A stretch of DNA of 42,373 nt from NCBI GenBank assembly GCA_964622455.1, contig CAZUQP010000024.1, positions 1 to 42,373 on the forward strand, read 5' to 3'. This stretch comes from CAZUQP01 sp964622455. GTDB taxonomy: Bacteria > Pseudomonadota > Gammaproteobacteria > DSM-16500. Numbering within the stretch: position 1 is the stretch's first letter; each line of letters starts with the position of its first letter. The position numbers and the translations under genes were made by a program. The notes below the pieces were generated by a model. That model was not told the origin of the DNA and made no database searches. It worked only from the letters and a program-made list of their open reading frames with translations. Below are positions 7,093 through 16,339 of this stretch, one piece after another.

Positions 7093-8666
7093 TATTCCCA
7101 CTCAATGGTTGCAGGCGGTTTACTTGAAATATCATAAACGACTCGAGAAATACCGCGGACTTCGTTGATAATACGATTTGAAATTTTTTCAAGCAATTCG
7201 TGCGGCAAATGTGCCACATGCGCTGTCATAAAATCGATTGTTTGAATCACGCGTATTGCAATAACATGATCATAATGCCTCGCATCACCTAAAACACCGA
7301 CTGATTTCACCGGTAAAAAAACGGCAAACGCTTGACTGGTTTTTTCATACCATCCCGTTTTACGAAGCTCGTCTATCAAAATAGCATCCGCATCACGCAC
7401 TTTATCCGCATATTCTTTTTTGATTTCGCCTAAAATACGTACGGCAAGCCCAGGGCCTGGAAAAGGATGTCGATTAATTAACTCATGAGGTAATTGAAGT
7501 TCAGCGCCTATCTTTCGCACTTCATCTTTAAAAAGTTCACGCAAAGGCTCAAGCAATTTTAAATGCATTTTTTCAGGTAACCCGCCTACATTATGGTGTG
7601 ATTTAATGACATGCGCTTTACCTGTTTTCGTTGCTGCCGATTCGATAACATCCGAATAAATCGTGCCTTGCGCAAGCCACTGCACATTTTTAATTTTTTT
7701 AGCTTCTGCATTAAAAATATCAATGAACAAACCGCCGACAATTTTACGTTTTTGCTCAGGATCTGTCACACTTGATAATGCAGTAAAAAATTCTCTAGAA
7801 GCATCAACCGTGATTAAGTGAATCCCTAAGTGCTTGGCAAATAATGCCTGCACTTCTTCTGCTTCTTTAAAGCGCAACAATCCTGTATCCACAAAAATGC
7901 ACGTTAGTTGCGAGCCAATCGCTTGATGTAAAAGGGCTGCAACAACCGAAGAATCCACACCGCCTGATAGTCCTAAAATGACATGATCATCGCCGATATC
8001 TTGCCGAATTTTCTCAATAGATTCTGTGATGATATTTTTTGTTGTCCAAAGAGGTTTGCATTGGCAAATCTCTAAAATAAAACGCTTTAGAATACGTACG
8101 CCTTCTTTGGTGTGTGAAACTTCTGGATGAAATTGCAATCCGTAAAAATGGCGTTTTTTATCTGCCATTGCAACAATGTCACATGTTTCTGTGCTCGCCA
8201 TTTTAGTAAATCCAGACGGCAAAACATCCACATGATCGCCATGGCTCATCCAAACATCCAATGCTTCCATGTCTACCAGCAAACCCATTGACTCTTGTAC
8301 AATCACTTTTGCATGACCAAACTCACGCTTTTTACCTTGCGCTACTTTTCCGCCCAATTGAAATGCCATGGTTTGCATGCCATAACAAATACCAAGCACT
8401 GGACAACCCAATTCAAAAATCATTTGCGGCGCATGAATATTGTTTTCTTCGATGACACTTTCGGGACTGCCCGATAAAATAATTCCGCTCGATGCAAAAT
8501 CACGAATTATTTGTTCATTAGCATTAAAAGGAAAAATTTCGCAATAAACGCCTATTTCACGAACACGGCGGGCGATCAACTGAGTATATTGAGAACCAAA
8601 ATCTAAAATTAAAATTCGGTTAGCATGAGCATTGATTGTCATTTTTTTGATCCGCGCTTTTAACAT
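7092..8666 (-). CDS. guaA: GMP synthase (glutamine-hydrolysing)
   Basis: Converts XMP to GMP with ATP and glutamine in purine synthesis. The order is a class I glutamine amidotransferase domain (LDFGSQYTQLIARRVRE; nucleophile Cys94 in GICYGMQ; His-Glu of FHPEV), then the ATP-pyrophosphatase domain with the P-loop LGLSGGVDSSV, and the dimerisation domain ending in KPPATIEWE. The 524 residues are full length. The first ATG overlaps the guaB stop codon as TAATG; a second ATG eight codons later (MTINAHANRIL) is closer to the usual family N-terminus, but the overlap favours the first. It lies between guaB and tadA on one minus-strand transcript. Confidence 0.97.
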   Translation of the reverse strand: MLKARIKKMTINAHANRILILDFGSQYTQLIARRVREIGVYCEIFPFNANEQIIRDFASSGIILSGSPESVIEENNIHAPQMIFELGCPVLGICYGMQTMAFQLGGKVAQGKKREFGHAKVIVQESMGLLVDMEALDVWMSHGDHVDVLPSGFTKMASTETCDIVAMADKKRHFYGLQFHPEVSHTKEGVRILKRFILEICQCKPLWTTKNIITESIEKIRQDIGDDHVILGLSGGVDSSVVAALLHQAIGSQLTCIFVDTGLLRFKEAEEVQALFAKHLGIHLITVDASREFFTALSSVTDPEQKRKIVGGLFIDIFNAEAKKIKNVQWLAQGTIYSDVIESAATKTGKAHVIKSHHNVGGLPEKMHLKLLEPLRELFKDEVRKIGAELQLPHELINRHPFPGPGLAVRILGEIKKEYADKVRDADAILIDELRKTGWYEKTSQAFAVFLPVKSVGVLGDARHYDHVIAIRVIQTIDFMTAHVAHLPHELLEKISNRIINEVRGISRVVYDISSKPPATIEWE

Positions 8667-10144
8667 TATTTAAAATAATTTTCATCCATCTGATAATTCG
8701 GCGCTTCTTTCACAATTTGCACATCATGCACATGACTTTCACGCACACCGGAACCCGTAATACGCACAAATTCAGGCTTGGTTCGCATCTCATCAATATC
8801 GCGACAACCTGTATAACCCATTCCCGAACGCAATCCACCCATGAGTTGATTGACAATTGCCACTAAACTTCCTTTGTAAGGCACTCGTCCCTCAATACCT
8901 TCTGGCACTAATTTACTTTGCATTCCTTCTTGAAAATAACGATCGCTTGAACCATGTCGTTGCGCCATTGCAGCGAGAGAACCCATCCCGCGATACGCTT
9001 TATACGAGCGGCCATGATAAAGTTCAACTTCACCGGGCGCTTCTTCAGTGCCTGCAAATAAACTCCCGACCATGACAGCCGATGCACCCGCAGCAATCGC
9101 CTTACAAATATCGCCTGAATAACGTATACCGCCATCAGCAATAATCCCAATAGAGGTGCCTTTTAAGGCCTCACTCACATTTGCAATAGCAGAAATTTGC
9201 GGCACACCAACACCTGTGACAATACGCGTGGTACAAATAGACCCAGGCCCAACACCCACTTTCACAGCATCAACACCTGCATCCGCCAATGCTCTCGCTG
9301 CTTTAGCAGTTGCAATATTACCCGCGATGATTGAAATGCGAGGATAATGTTTTTTAATAAAACGGACTCTTTCAATAACACCTTTTGAATGTCCATGCGC
9401 AGTATCAACCACTAACACATCAACACCGGATGCAACTAATGCTTCCGCCCGCTCATCTGATTCTCTCCCCGTGCCAATTGCAGCGCCTACACATAATTGT
9501 CCGGAACTATCTTTACAAGCAAAAGGTTTTTCTTGTTCTTTTAAAATATCTTTCACCGTAATCATGCCGCGCAATTGAAATTGATCGTTAATCACAAGCA
9601 CTTTTTCGATGCGGTGTTTATGTAATAATTCCCGAACAATTTCACGATCAGTTGCTTCCTTGACCGTCACTAATCGTTCTTTCGGTGTCATGATATTAGC
9701 AACCGGTTGATCTAATTGTGTTTCAAAACGTAAATCACGACTCGTCACAATCCCGACCAGTTGTTGATTCTCTTCAACAACAGGCAATGCGTGAAAATTA
9801 AAGGATTTGATAATATCTAATACTTGCCGCACAGTGGTTTCCGGTGAAACGGTCACGGGATCCTTCACTACACCGCTTTCAAATTTTTTGACTTTGCGCA
9901 CTTCAAAAGCTTGCTGCTCAATCGTCATATTTTTATGAATAATACCTAATCCGCCTTCCTGTGCTAATGCAATCGCAAGCCGTGCTTCAGTCACTGTATC
10001 CATCGCTGCTGACAAAAGGGGAATATTTAAGTGAATATGAGGAGTCAATTGAGTTTTTAAATCAACATCTTTAGGCAAAACTAACGATTCGGCAGGCAGT
10101 AATAAAACATCGTCAAAGGTCAATGCATCTTGAACAAGTCGCAT
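8666..10144 (-). CDS. guaB: Inosine-5'-monophosphate dehydrogenase
   Basis: Oxidises IMP to XMP with NAD+, the committed step to guanine nucleotides, and feeds the adjacent guaA. The 492-residue protein has the TIM barrel interrupted by a tandem CBS pair at about residues 93-206. The active-site loop GPGSICTTRIVTG contains catalytic Cys304, and the mobile flap region carries the MGSLAAM segment and the conserved RGMGS turn. A strong GAGGGGAAG ribosome binding site precedes the ATG, and TACAAT about 45 bases upstream could be a -10 box, though no good -35 is evident. It is the first gene of guaB-guaA-tadA. Confidence 0.98.
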   Translation of the reverse strand: MRLVQDALTFDDVLLLPAESLVLPKDVDLKTQLTPHIHLNIPLLSAAMDTVTEARLAIALAQEGGLGIIHKNMTIEQQAFEVRKVKKFESGVVKDPVTVSPETTVRQVLDIIKSFNFHALPVVEENQQLVGIVTSRDLRFETQLDQPVANIMTPKERLVTVKEATDREIVRELLHKHRIEKVLVINDQFQLRGMITVKDILKEQEKPFACKDSSGQLCVGAAIGTGRESDERAEALVASGVDVLVVDTAHGHSKGVIERVRFIKKHYPRISIIAGNIATAKAARALADAGVDAVKVGVGPGSICTTRIVTGVGVPQISAIANVSEALKGTSIGIIADGGIRYSGDICKAIAAGASAVMVGSLFAGTEEAPGEVELYHGRSYKAYRGMGSLAAMAQRHGSSDRYFQEGMQSKLVPEGIEGRVPYKGSLVAIVNQLMGGLRSGMGYTGCRDIDEMRTKPEFVRITGSGVRESHVHDVQIVKEAPNYQMDENYFK

Positions 10145-10221
10145 GGTTAACTTCCCCTCATATCAGGATAAAATTAACTGAGGCATTGTACACGATTTTT
10201 AGAAAATGGGAAGAAAAATAA

Positions 10222-10701
10222 TCATTTTTTCCGCCGCACATACAACGTTTTCGTAACCGAGGCAATAATATCGCCTTGTTCATCAATCACATTCAACTCA
10301 CGATCAAAGATATATTTACCCGCTTGATCCGTTTTCATTTTAATAAGGTCGATCTCTTCAGGGGTAAAAGCAAAAAGTGCTTTGACCTTCCCGCGCCCCG
10401 GTTTTTTGAATTGGATGCTCGCTGCTTTGTCCCAAACAAGATAATCTTTTCCTAATTTTTTCATCAAAATCAGCATATAAAAAGCATCCGTTAACACAAA
10501 AATAGAACCGCCAAAATGTACGCCAACGTAATTTTGGTTATACCATCGTAACGTAAGGGATGCTTCTATCGTATAAAAATCCGGCGTAATACGATCCACT
10601 TTAATACCCGCACCGCGAAATGGCCGCCAGAGATTCAACATCATGCGAAATCCATTAGCAGGCAGCCGATTCATCAGTTGGTGAAGCCATTTTCTAGCCA
10701 T
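10222..10701 (-). CDS. DUF4442 hotdog-fold thioesterase-like protein
   Basis: The 159-residue product resembles the DUF4442 group of hotdog-fold proteins, related to acyl-CoA thioesterases of the PaaI/YiiD type. Signs are the central WYNQNYVGVHFGGSIFVLTDAFYMLILMKKLG helix, the VWDKAASIQFKKPGRG strand and the closing DIIASVTKTLYVRRK strand. I start it at 10701 (MARKWLHQL) because AAAGGATG lies just upstream; a longer ORF runs into the xseA promoter region. Substrate is unknown. It is divergent from xseA, with 45 bases between the two starts, and is probably transcribed alone. Confidence 0.8.
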   Translation of the reverse strand: MARKWLHQLMNRLPANGFRMMLNLWRPFRGAGIKVDRITPDFYTIEASLTLRWYNQNYVGVHFGGSIFVLTDAFYMLILMKKLGKDYLVWDKAASIQFKKPGRGKVKALFAFTPEEIDLIKMKTDQAGKYIFDRELNVIDEQGDIIASVTKTLYVRRKK

Positions 10702-10746
10702 ATCACATCCTTTCCCTATCGACAAAATCCGTTTACTATAACCGCC

Positions 10747-11961
10747 ATGAATACAATTGACATCAGCCATTCTGAAGAAATATACACCGTCAGTGAACTG
10801 AATCGTGAAGCACGGTTATTAATTGAAGGCCATTTTCCCCTGTTATGGGTAGAAGGCGAAATTTCTAATTTTGCAGCGCCAAGTTCCGGGCATTGGTATT
10901 TTTCTCTAAAAGATGCATCTGCACAAGTGCGTTCTGCCATGTTTCGTCCACAAAATCGACGCGTTCCTTTTCAACCTAAAGACGGCATGCATGTTATTTT
11001 AAGGGCGCGTTTAAGTTTGTATGAGGGACGCGGTGATTTTCAATTACTGGTTGAACAAATGGAAGATGCAGGCGAGGGAAAATTACGCCAGGCATTTGAA
11101 GCGCTTAAAAAAAAGTTGTCGGAAGCAGGATGGTTTGATGCCGCTCACAAAAAACCGCTGCCCGCTTTCCCGCAATCTATTGGTATCATCACATCACCTA
11201 CAGGCGCTGCTATCAAGGATATTTTAAGTGTGCTTAAAAGACGTTATGCCATTGGGCGCATTATTATTTATCCCACTTTAGTGCAAGGGGAAGCTGCTTC
11301 CAAAAATATTGTGGAAGCTATTCAAATTGCCAATCACCGTAAAGAATGTGATGTATTAATTTTAGCGCGCGGTGGCGGATCACTCGAAGACTTATGGCCG
11401 TTCAATGAAGAAATTGTTGCGCGTGCTATTTATCAAAGTACATTACCGATTGTCAGTGGAATTGGACATGAAGTTGATTTTACAATTGCTGATTTTGTCG
11501 CTGATTTACGCGCACCCACACCCACCGCTGCGGCTGAATTAATTGCTGCACACACGGAAGATATTTTACTTAGATTTCAAAATCACAAAAAATATTTAAT
11601 CCACTACATCACACAACTATTAAAAAATTTAAAACAACATTTGGTGTTTTTGCAAAAACACTTACAACAGCAACATCCTAAAAGACGCCTTACTGAACAA
11701 GCACAGCGTCTCGATTTTTATGAATCCACACTGATTCAATTAGTACATAAACATTTAAGTGAGTATCAAACAAAAATAAAAATCGCGGCAGCAAAACTCG
11801 ATGCGTTAAGTCCTTTAGCAACACTGAAACGCGGATTTGCGATTGTAACGCGCGCAAAAGATGAAAAAATTCTACAGGAAGCTAAAGAGGTCACTCCCGG
11901 CGATAAAGTCCATATACAACTTAAGAACGGTAAATTAGAATGCACGGTGAATGATGCGTAA
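10747..11961 (+). CDS. xseA: Exodeoxyribonuclease VII large subunit
   Basis: Catalytic subunit of ExoVII, which degrades single-stranded DNA from both ends together with XseB. The start at 10747 gives the family N-terminus (IYTVSELNREARLLIEGHFPLLWVEGEISNF). An OB fold spans about residues 13-108. The catalytic domain follows with GIITSPTGAAIKDIL (from 146), RGGGSLEDLWPFNEE (208-222) and the GIGHEVDFTIADFVADLRAPTP stretch, then a coiled-coil region and LKRGFAIVT. Length is 404 residues against about 440-460 in many species. No Shine-Dalgarno is visible, and TACTAT ends about 6 bases before the ATG, so the message could be leaderless. It overlaps the next gene by 11 bases. xseB is not in the window. 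Confidence 0.96.
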   Translation: MNTIDISHSEEIYTVSELNREARLLIEGHFPLLWVEGEISNFAAPSSGHWYFSLKDASAQVRSAMFRPQNRRVPFQPKDGMHVILRARLSLYEGRGDFQLLVEQMEDAGEGKLRQAFEALKKKLSEAGWFDAAHKKPLPAFPQSIGIITSPTGAAIKDILSVLKRRYAIGRIIIYPTLVQGEAASKNIVEAIQIANHRKECDVLILARGGGSLEDLWPFNEEIVARAIYQSTLPIVSGIGHEVDFTIADFVADLRAPTPTAAAELIAAHTEDILLRFQNHKKYLIHYITQLLKNLKQHLVFLQKHLQQQHPKRRLTEQAQRLDFYESTLIQLVHKHLSEYQTKIKIAAAKLDALSPLATLKRGFAIVTRAKDEKILQEAKEVTPGDKVHIQLKNGKLECTVNDA

Positions 11962-13072
11962 AAATATTCTGATTATCACTCATAACAATGCCACACAATT
12001 TATTGATATTTGCAATCAATACACAGGACTATTTGATAAAGAAAAATATAAAGTCACAGTCGCCTACTTATCTGGCGAACCTAATGATCGCGATCAAGCT
12101 AAAACACTTTCGGAAGAAGTGATTTTTTTAAATTGCTCGAAAAAAAGTATTCGCGGCACAAAAATAATAGCGATTAAAAAACTGATTACTTTATGCAGAG
12201 AGCGAAAATTTTCTATTGTGATATGCCATCGCTATAAACCTATTTATACTATGTTGTGGGTTGCGCAATTTTGTCATATTCCCGTCGTCTTCTTCGTTAT
12301 GCACGCAATGAATACGTTAAATAATATCAGCCGAAAAATTCTGATAGCAACGCTCTACAAAAAAAATATGTTTTTTGCCGGTGTATCAAATGCCGTTCGT
12401 GAAGATATGCGTAAAAATATTTGGCGCGTACCGGATAAGCGTGTAGTCACACTTTACAATTGCATTGATGTGGCTTCAACTGAAAAAGCATTACTACCGC
12501 GTATAAAAGCGCGCGATTTTTTGAAGTTGCCCGAAAATGTTTTTGTATTTGGCACGACTGGACGATTGGTGCCAGGCAAAGACCAAAAAACGTTGATCCA
12601 AGCATTTGCTCAAATAAAATCGCCTGAGTTACAACTCAAATTAATCATCATTGGGGACGGCGAGCTTGAAAATAATCTAAAAGACCTTACTAAAAAACTT
12701 AAAGTACAAAATGACGTTATCTTTACTGGGTTCATCCCAGATGCTTTCCGTTATCTAAAAGCCTTTGATGCATTTATTTTGCCCTCTGTTGAAGAAGCTT
12801 TTGGCCGAGTCTTGCTTGAAGCCATGATTGCAAAGCTCCCTGTTGTCGGTACTCGTGTTGATGGCATTCCTGAAGTCATCCAAAATAAAGGTGTTCTAGT
12901 AGAAAAAGAACAGCCTGAAAAATTAGCCTCTATCATGACGGACATCATGAATCAAACACCGGAAGAATTAGCAAAATGGGGTGATGCAATTTATCAACAT
13001 GTAAAAGAAAATTTTTCATTCGAAACGTTTAATCGCGTTTTTTGGAATATTCCATTTTTAAAAACATTTTAA
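11951..13072 (+). CDS. GT4-family glycosyltransferase
   Basis: A retaining GT-B glycosyltransferase that would transfer a sugar from a nucleotide donor to an envelope glycan or lipid; the sugar cannot be told from sequence. The N-terminal Rossmann domain begins with NILIITHNNATQF. The C-terminal donor domain (Glycos_transf_1) shows FGTTGRLVPGKDQKTLIQAF, LIIIGDGELENNL, VIFTGFIPD and the EX7E signature in EEAFGRVLLEAM, followed by VVGTRVDGIPEVI. The start overlaps the xseA end by 11 bases, so translation is probably coupled. Its 3' end overlaps the convergent ybaK by 4 bases. Soluble or membrane-associated at the cytoplasmic face. Confidence 0.93.
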   Translation: MMRKNILIITHNNATQFIDICNQYTGLFDKEKYKVTVAYLSGEPNDRDQAKTLSEEVIFLNCSKKSIRGTKIIAIKKLITLCRERKFSIVICHRYKPIYTMLWVAQFCHIPVVFFVMHAMNTLNNISRKILIATLYKKNMFFAGVSNAVREDMRKNIWRVPDKRVVTLYNCIDVASTEKALLPRIKARDFLKLPENVFVFGTTGRLVPGKDQKTLIQAFAQIKSPELQLKLIIIGDGELENNLKDLTKKLKVQNDVIFTGFIPDAFRYLKAFDAFILPSVEEAFGRVLLEAMIAKLPVVGTRVDGIPEVIQNKGVLVEKEQPEKLASIMTDIMNQTPEELAKWGDAIYQHVKENFSFETFNRVFWNIPFLKTF

Positions 13073-13527
13073 TGTATCGCCATCACTTTAGGCTTGACCA
13101 ATCGTTCAAAATCCTTGTAAGACATTTTAATTAATTCTGAATGTGAACCTGCATTAAATGCAATTTGATCTTCAGAAACTAAGTGATTTGAAACATACAC
13201 CGGCATTCCATACAAGTTTCCAAAAGGCGGCATTGCACCCACTTCGCATTCTGGAAATTTTCCTTTAAACTCAGATTCCTTAGCAAGATCTATTTCTTTT
13301 ACACCCGTTAATTCACGTAATTCAGAAAAATTAATGTGATCAGTGGCAGGAATAACAACCATAATAAATTGGCCACCTGCTTTGATAATCACTGTTTTCG
13401 CTAACTGCTTGCCCGAAACATGGGCAATCGCTGCAATTTCCTGCGCCGTATAGCTCGGCGAGTGATCGATACATAAATATTTCACATGATGCTGATCCAA
13501 AAATTCTTTAAGCTGTTTGTTTGGCAT
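13069..13527 (-). CDS. YbaK/EbsC-family aminoacyl-tRNA deacylase
   Basis: The 152-residue single-domain protein belongs to the YbaK/ProX editing family, which hydrolyses mischarged aminoacyl-tRNAs in trans (for example Cys-tRNA(Pro) or Ala-tRNA(Pro)). Landmarks are the SPSYTAQEIAAIAHVSGKQLAKTVIIKAG segment with the functional lysine (LAKTVI), ATDHINFSELRELTG, and GAMPPFGNLYGMPVYVS near the substrate pocket. The exact specificity cannot be read from sequence. A G-rich stretch before the ATG can act as ribosome binding site. A perfect TATAAT on the minus strand (13564-13559) could be the -10 box of its own promoter, though no convincing -35 is seen. Convergent with the GT4 gene. Confidence 0.9.
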   Translation of the reverse strand: MPNKQLKEFLDQHHVKYLCIDHSPSYTAQEIAAIAHVSGKQLAKTVIIKAGGQFIMVVIPATDHINFSELRELTGVKEIDLAKESEFKGKFPECEVGAMPPFGNLYGMPVYVSNHLVSEDQIAFNAGSHSELIKMSYKDFERLVKPKVMAIH

Positions 13528-13586
13528 GACACACCCCCCGCGTGGGTATCCATTATTTATTATAATCCAGATTACGTTTTTGAGTA

Positions 13587-14750
13587 TTAAATGAACTGTT
13601 TCCCTGACAGACTCTGCAATCTATTGAAAATAAACGATAAAATTTTTGAAATAGCATCATCTATTTCTGCTCTTTTAGTAAAACGCCCAAAAGAAAAGCG
13701 TATAGACCGTCCTGCTTCTTCTGTTGTTAATTGAAGCGCGCGCAGCACTAACGATGGCCCAGTGCCTCGTGCGTGACAGGCAGAACCTTTAGAAATCGCT
13801 AACTCAGGTAAAGCTTGAATAAAAGCATCGGCTGTCATGCCCGGCAACCGCACATTTAAAATGTGCGGAACAGTATGCGCATCATCGCCATTCATTGCAA
13901 TACCTGGTATTTTCACTAATGCTTGCCAAAAAATATTTTTAAATTCAGTAATTCTCTTTTTTTCAGCCGCATCATTGGCTAATGCAAACGCTTCCCCCAT
14001 GCCCACCATTTGATGAGTTGCCAACGTCCCTGAACGCATGCCTGATTCATGTCCCCCGCCATGCAAAAGAGCCGCCACCCGCACACGCGGTTTAGCACGC
14101 ACATATAATGCACCGATACCTTTGGGGCCATATACTTTATGCGCACACAATGAAACTAAATCCACTGGAATTTTCTGTACGTTTAAAGGAACTTTTCCAA
14201 CACTTTGTGCTGCATCCACATGCAATAAAATGGAACGTTCTGCAGTGAGATTTGCGATTGCTTCAATATCTTGGATCACCCCTATTTCATTATTGACATG
14301 CATAATAGAAACTAAAAAAGTATCTGCACGAAATGCTTTTTTTAAAACATCCAGTGACAGTAATCCACCAGAGTCAGGAGATAGATAAGTAACAAAAAAA
14401 CCTTCTTTCTCTAATTGTTGACAACAATCGAGAACGGATGGATGCTCTGTCTTCACCGTAATAATATGTTTGCCTTTTTGCTGATACAGTAAAGCCGCAC
14501 CTTTTAAAGCAAGATTATTGGCTTCCGTTGCGCCCGATGTAAAAACAATTTCGCGAGGATTTGCATGAATGGCATCAGCCACTTGCATACGCGCCTCATC
14601 CACCGCTTTTTTGGCAAGCACACCAAAAGAATGGGAGGAAGAAGGATTGCCAAATATGCCAGAGGGCGTTAAAAAACGCATCATTTTTTCTGCAACACGC
14701 GGATCAACCGGTGTAGTTGCTGCATAATCTAAATAAATCGGTAAGTTCAT
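13587..14750 (-). CDS. Cysteine desulfurase, IscS/NifS type
   Basis: A PLP enzyme that removes sulfur from cysteine for Fe-S clusters and tRNA thiolation. Seen are IYLDYAATTPVDPRV at the N-terminus, GNPSSSH, TSGATEANNLAL, His103 in TEHPSVLD, Asp179 of HVDAAQS, the PLP lysine Lys205 in CAHKVYGPKG, HGGGHESGMRSGTL, and the sulfur-accepting Cys325 in KGSACHARGTGPS. The 387 residues are normal for group I desulfurases. The active-site loop after the cysteine reads HARGTGPS rather than the TSASLEPS of classical IscS, so it may be a NifS-like paralogue. No iscR, iscU, hscA, hscB or fdx lies next to it. There is no strong ribosome binding site. It is 59 bases upstream of ybaK. Confidence 0.93.
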   Translation of the reverse strand: MNLPIYLDYAATTPVDPRVAEKMMRFLTPSGIFGNPSSSHSFGVLAKKAVDEARMQVADAIHANPREIVFTSGATEANNLALKGAALLYQQKGKHIITVKTEHPSVLDCCQQLEKEGFFVTYLSPDSGGLLSLDVLKKAFRADTFLVSIMHVNNEIGVIQDIEAIANLTAERSILLHVDAAQSVGKVPLNVQKIPVDLVSLCAHKVYGPKGIGALYVRAKPRVRVAALLHGGGHESGMRSGTLATHQMVGMGEAFALANDAAEKKRITEFKNIFWQALVKIPGIAMNGDDAHTVPHILNVRLPGMTADAFIQALPELAISKGSACHARGTGPSLVLRALQLTTEEAGRSIRFSFGRFTKRAEIDDAISKILSFIFNRLQSLSGKQFI

Positions 14751-14828
14751 AGTTGCTTGTAATTTGTTTTAATTGTAGCATCAAGTCATTGGCACCAGTA
14801 TACCGATCTATTCATAAAAGATCAAAAC

Positions 14829-16337
14829 ATGACCCGAAAAAATAGCATATTTTGGCTTGGATTCATCAGCATTTACCTGCTCGCTTTCTTATTACAGACC
14901 CAGTTATTGTTAAATTGGGACGTGAGTTGGTTAATGCTTACCACAAAAAAATTACTCTCAGGTGGTCATTACGGCAAAGATTTTTTTGAAATTAATCCGC
15001 CGATGATTTTATATCTTTATATTCCACCTGTACTCATCAGCAAATTTTTTTTGATCAGCCGTATCTTTGCTTTGCGTATTTATATTTTTTTATTAACAAG
15101 CATCTCACTTTTACTGTGTTATCCGTTACTCAAAAAGATATTAGCTAATTCTTCATTTAATAAATTATTTTTACTGGTAATGGCAAGTATATTTCTTATT
15201 TTACCCACTTATGAATTCGGACAGCGGGAACATTTATTATTGATACTCATCATGCCCTATATTTTATTGGCTGCTAATCGCATAGAAAATTATTCTATCA
15301 AAAAACGTTATATTTTTTTAAGCGGACTACTCGCAGGGTTCGGTTTTTCCATTAAGCCTTATTTTTTAGCCATATTCATAGCAATTGAATTTTTTTATCT
15401 TTTAGTTACACGGCGTTTATTTGCGTGGTTTCGATTAGAAACATTGCTAATTATTGCCATCGTGTTAATTTATCTTGGCTCAACAAAGTATTTTTATCCG
15501 GAATATTTTGATATCACGCGCTTAATGCGCCCGATTTATCCGTTGGGTTTTCACACTTCCCGCTTAATATTGTTATTAGAACCCACCACGCTATTTTGCC
15601 TGATGCCCCTTATTTTATTTTTTGCTTTTCGATCCATTAACGTTCATAAAACATTAAGTGCTGTTTTGCTAACTGCTTTGATTGGCGCCTTGATCGCCTA
15701 TTTTATTCAATCAGCGTGGTGGTATTATCATATTTTTCCTGCGCTTTCCTTAGCAGTCTTAGTATTGCTTTTATTACTCGATGGTTTTTATCAAAAAATA
15801 GCGCTCGCATTAAATAAATTGGAACGATGGATCGGAATGAGCGTTCTTTCTTTTGTTTTTTTCTTTTACCCATTATTTTGGATCACTATTACCAGTAGCT
15901 GGGCTTATTTTTCTTACAAAATACCGATGAATCATTTAATTCAATTTATTGAAGCGCATGCGCGTAATAAACCGATATTATTTTTTGCAACATCAACCAT
16001 CTACGCATTTCCTGCAGTTGAATATGCAAACGCAACTTATGCTGGACGCTTTGCTTTTCAAGGGTGGTTAGTAAATGCCTTACATGATAAAAGCCCAACC
16101 ATTCCGTATAAAGATTTTTTTATCAACATGATTGCAGATGATATTAACAACCAAAAACCTTTGCTAATCTTTATTGATATTGCAGAAAAAAAAGGTAACT
16201 TAGATAATATTAAATTAGATTATTTAAACTATTTTGGAAGCAATCAAAAATTTAAACGGGCTTTTAAAGCTTATCATTATTTTACAACGATTGAAGAACC
16301 CAATGTTTACCGATTTGCCGTTTATAAACGAACGTAG
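14829..16337 (+). CDS. GT-C-like polytopic membrane protein
   Basis: About 11 hydrophobic segments fill residues 8-360 and a soluble C-terminal domain of about 135 residues follows, a layout typical of GT-C glycosyltransferases (PMT/ArnT group) that use lipid-linked sugars at the periplasmic face. The first external loop contains NWDVSWLMLTTKKLLSGGHYGKDFFEINPPM, in which the Asp and the E-x-N-P-P turn match positions where GT-C enzymes keep catalytic acidic residues. The acceptor is unknown; lipid A, O-antigen and protein are all possible. Start ATG 14829 has only a weak purine stretch upstream. It lies between the desulfurase and trmJ, on the opposite strand from both, and looks like a later insertion into that neighbourhood. 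Confidence 0.75.
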   Translation: MTRKNSIFWLGFISIYLLAFLLQTQLLLNWDVSWLMLTTKKLLSGGHYGKDFFEINPPMILYLYIPPVLISKFFLISRIFALRIYIFLLTSISLLLCYPLLKKILANSSFNKLFLLVMASIFLILPTYEFGQREHLLLILIMPYILLAANRIENYSIKKRYIFLSGLLAGFGFSIKPYFLAIFIAIEFFYLLVTRRLFAWFRLETLLIIAIVLIYLGSTKYFYPEYFDITRLMRPIYPLGFHTSRLILLLEPTTLFCLMPLILFFAFRSINVHKTLSAVLLTALIGALIAYFIQSAWWYYHIFPALSLAVLVLLLLLDGFYQKIALALNKLERWIGMSVLSFVFFFYPLFWITITSSWAYFSYKIPMNHLIQFIEAHARNKPILFFATSTIYAFPAVEYANATYAGRFAFQGWLVNALHDKSPTIPYKDFFINMIADDINNQKPLLIFIDIAEKKGNLDNIKLDYLNYFGSNQKFKRAFKAYHYFTTIEEPNVYRFAVYKRT

Positions 16338-16339
16338 TT

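Noticed and set aside
14038..14388. Plus-strand open frame of 116 codons inside the cysteine desulfurase gene
   Set aside because: Antisense to strongly conserved catalytic regions of the desulfurase, with cysteine- and arginine-rich nonsense composition.
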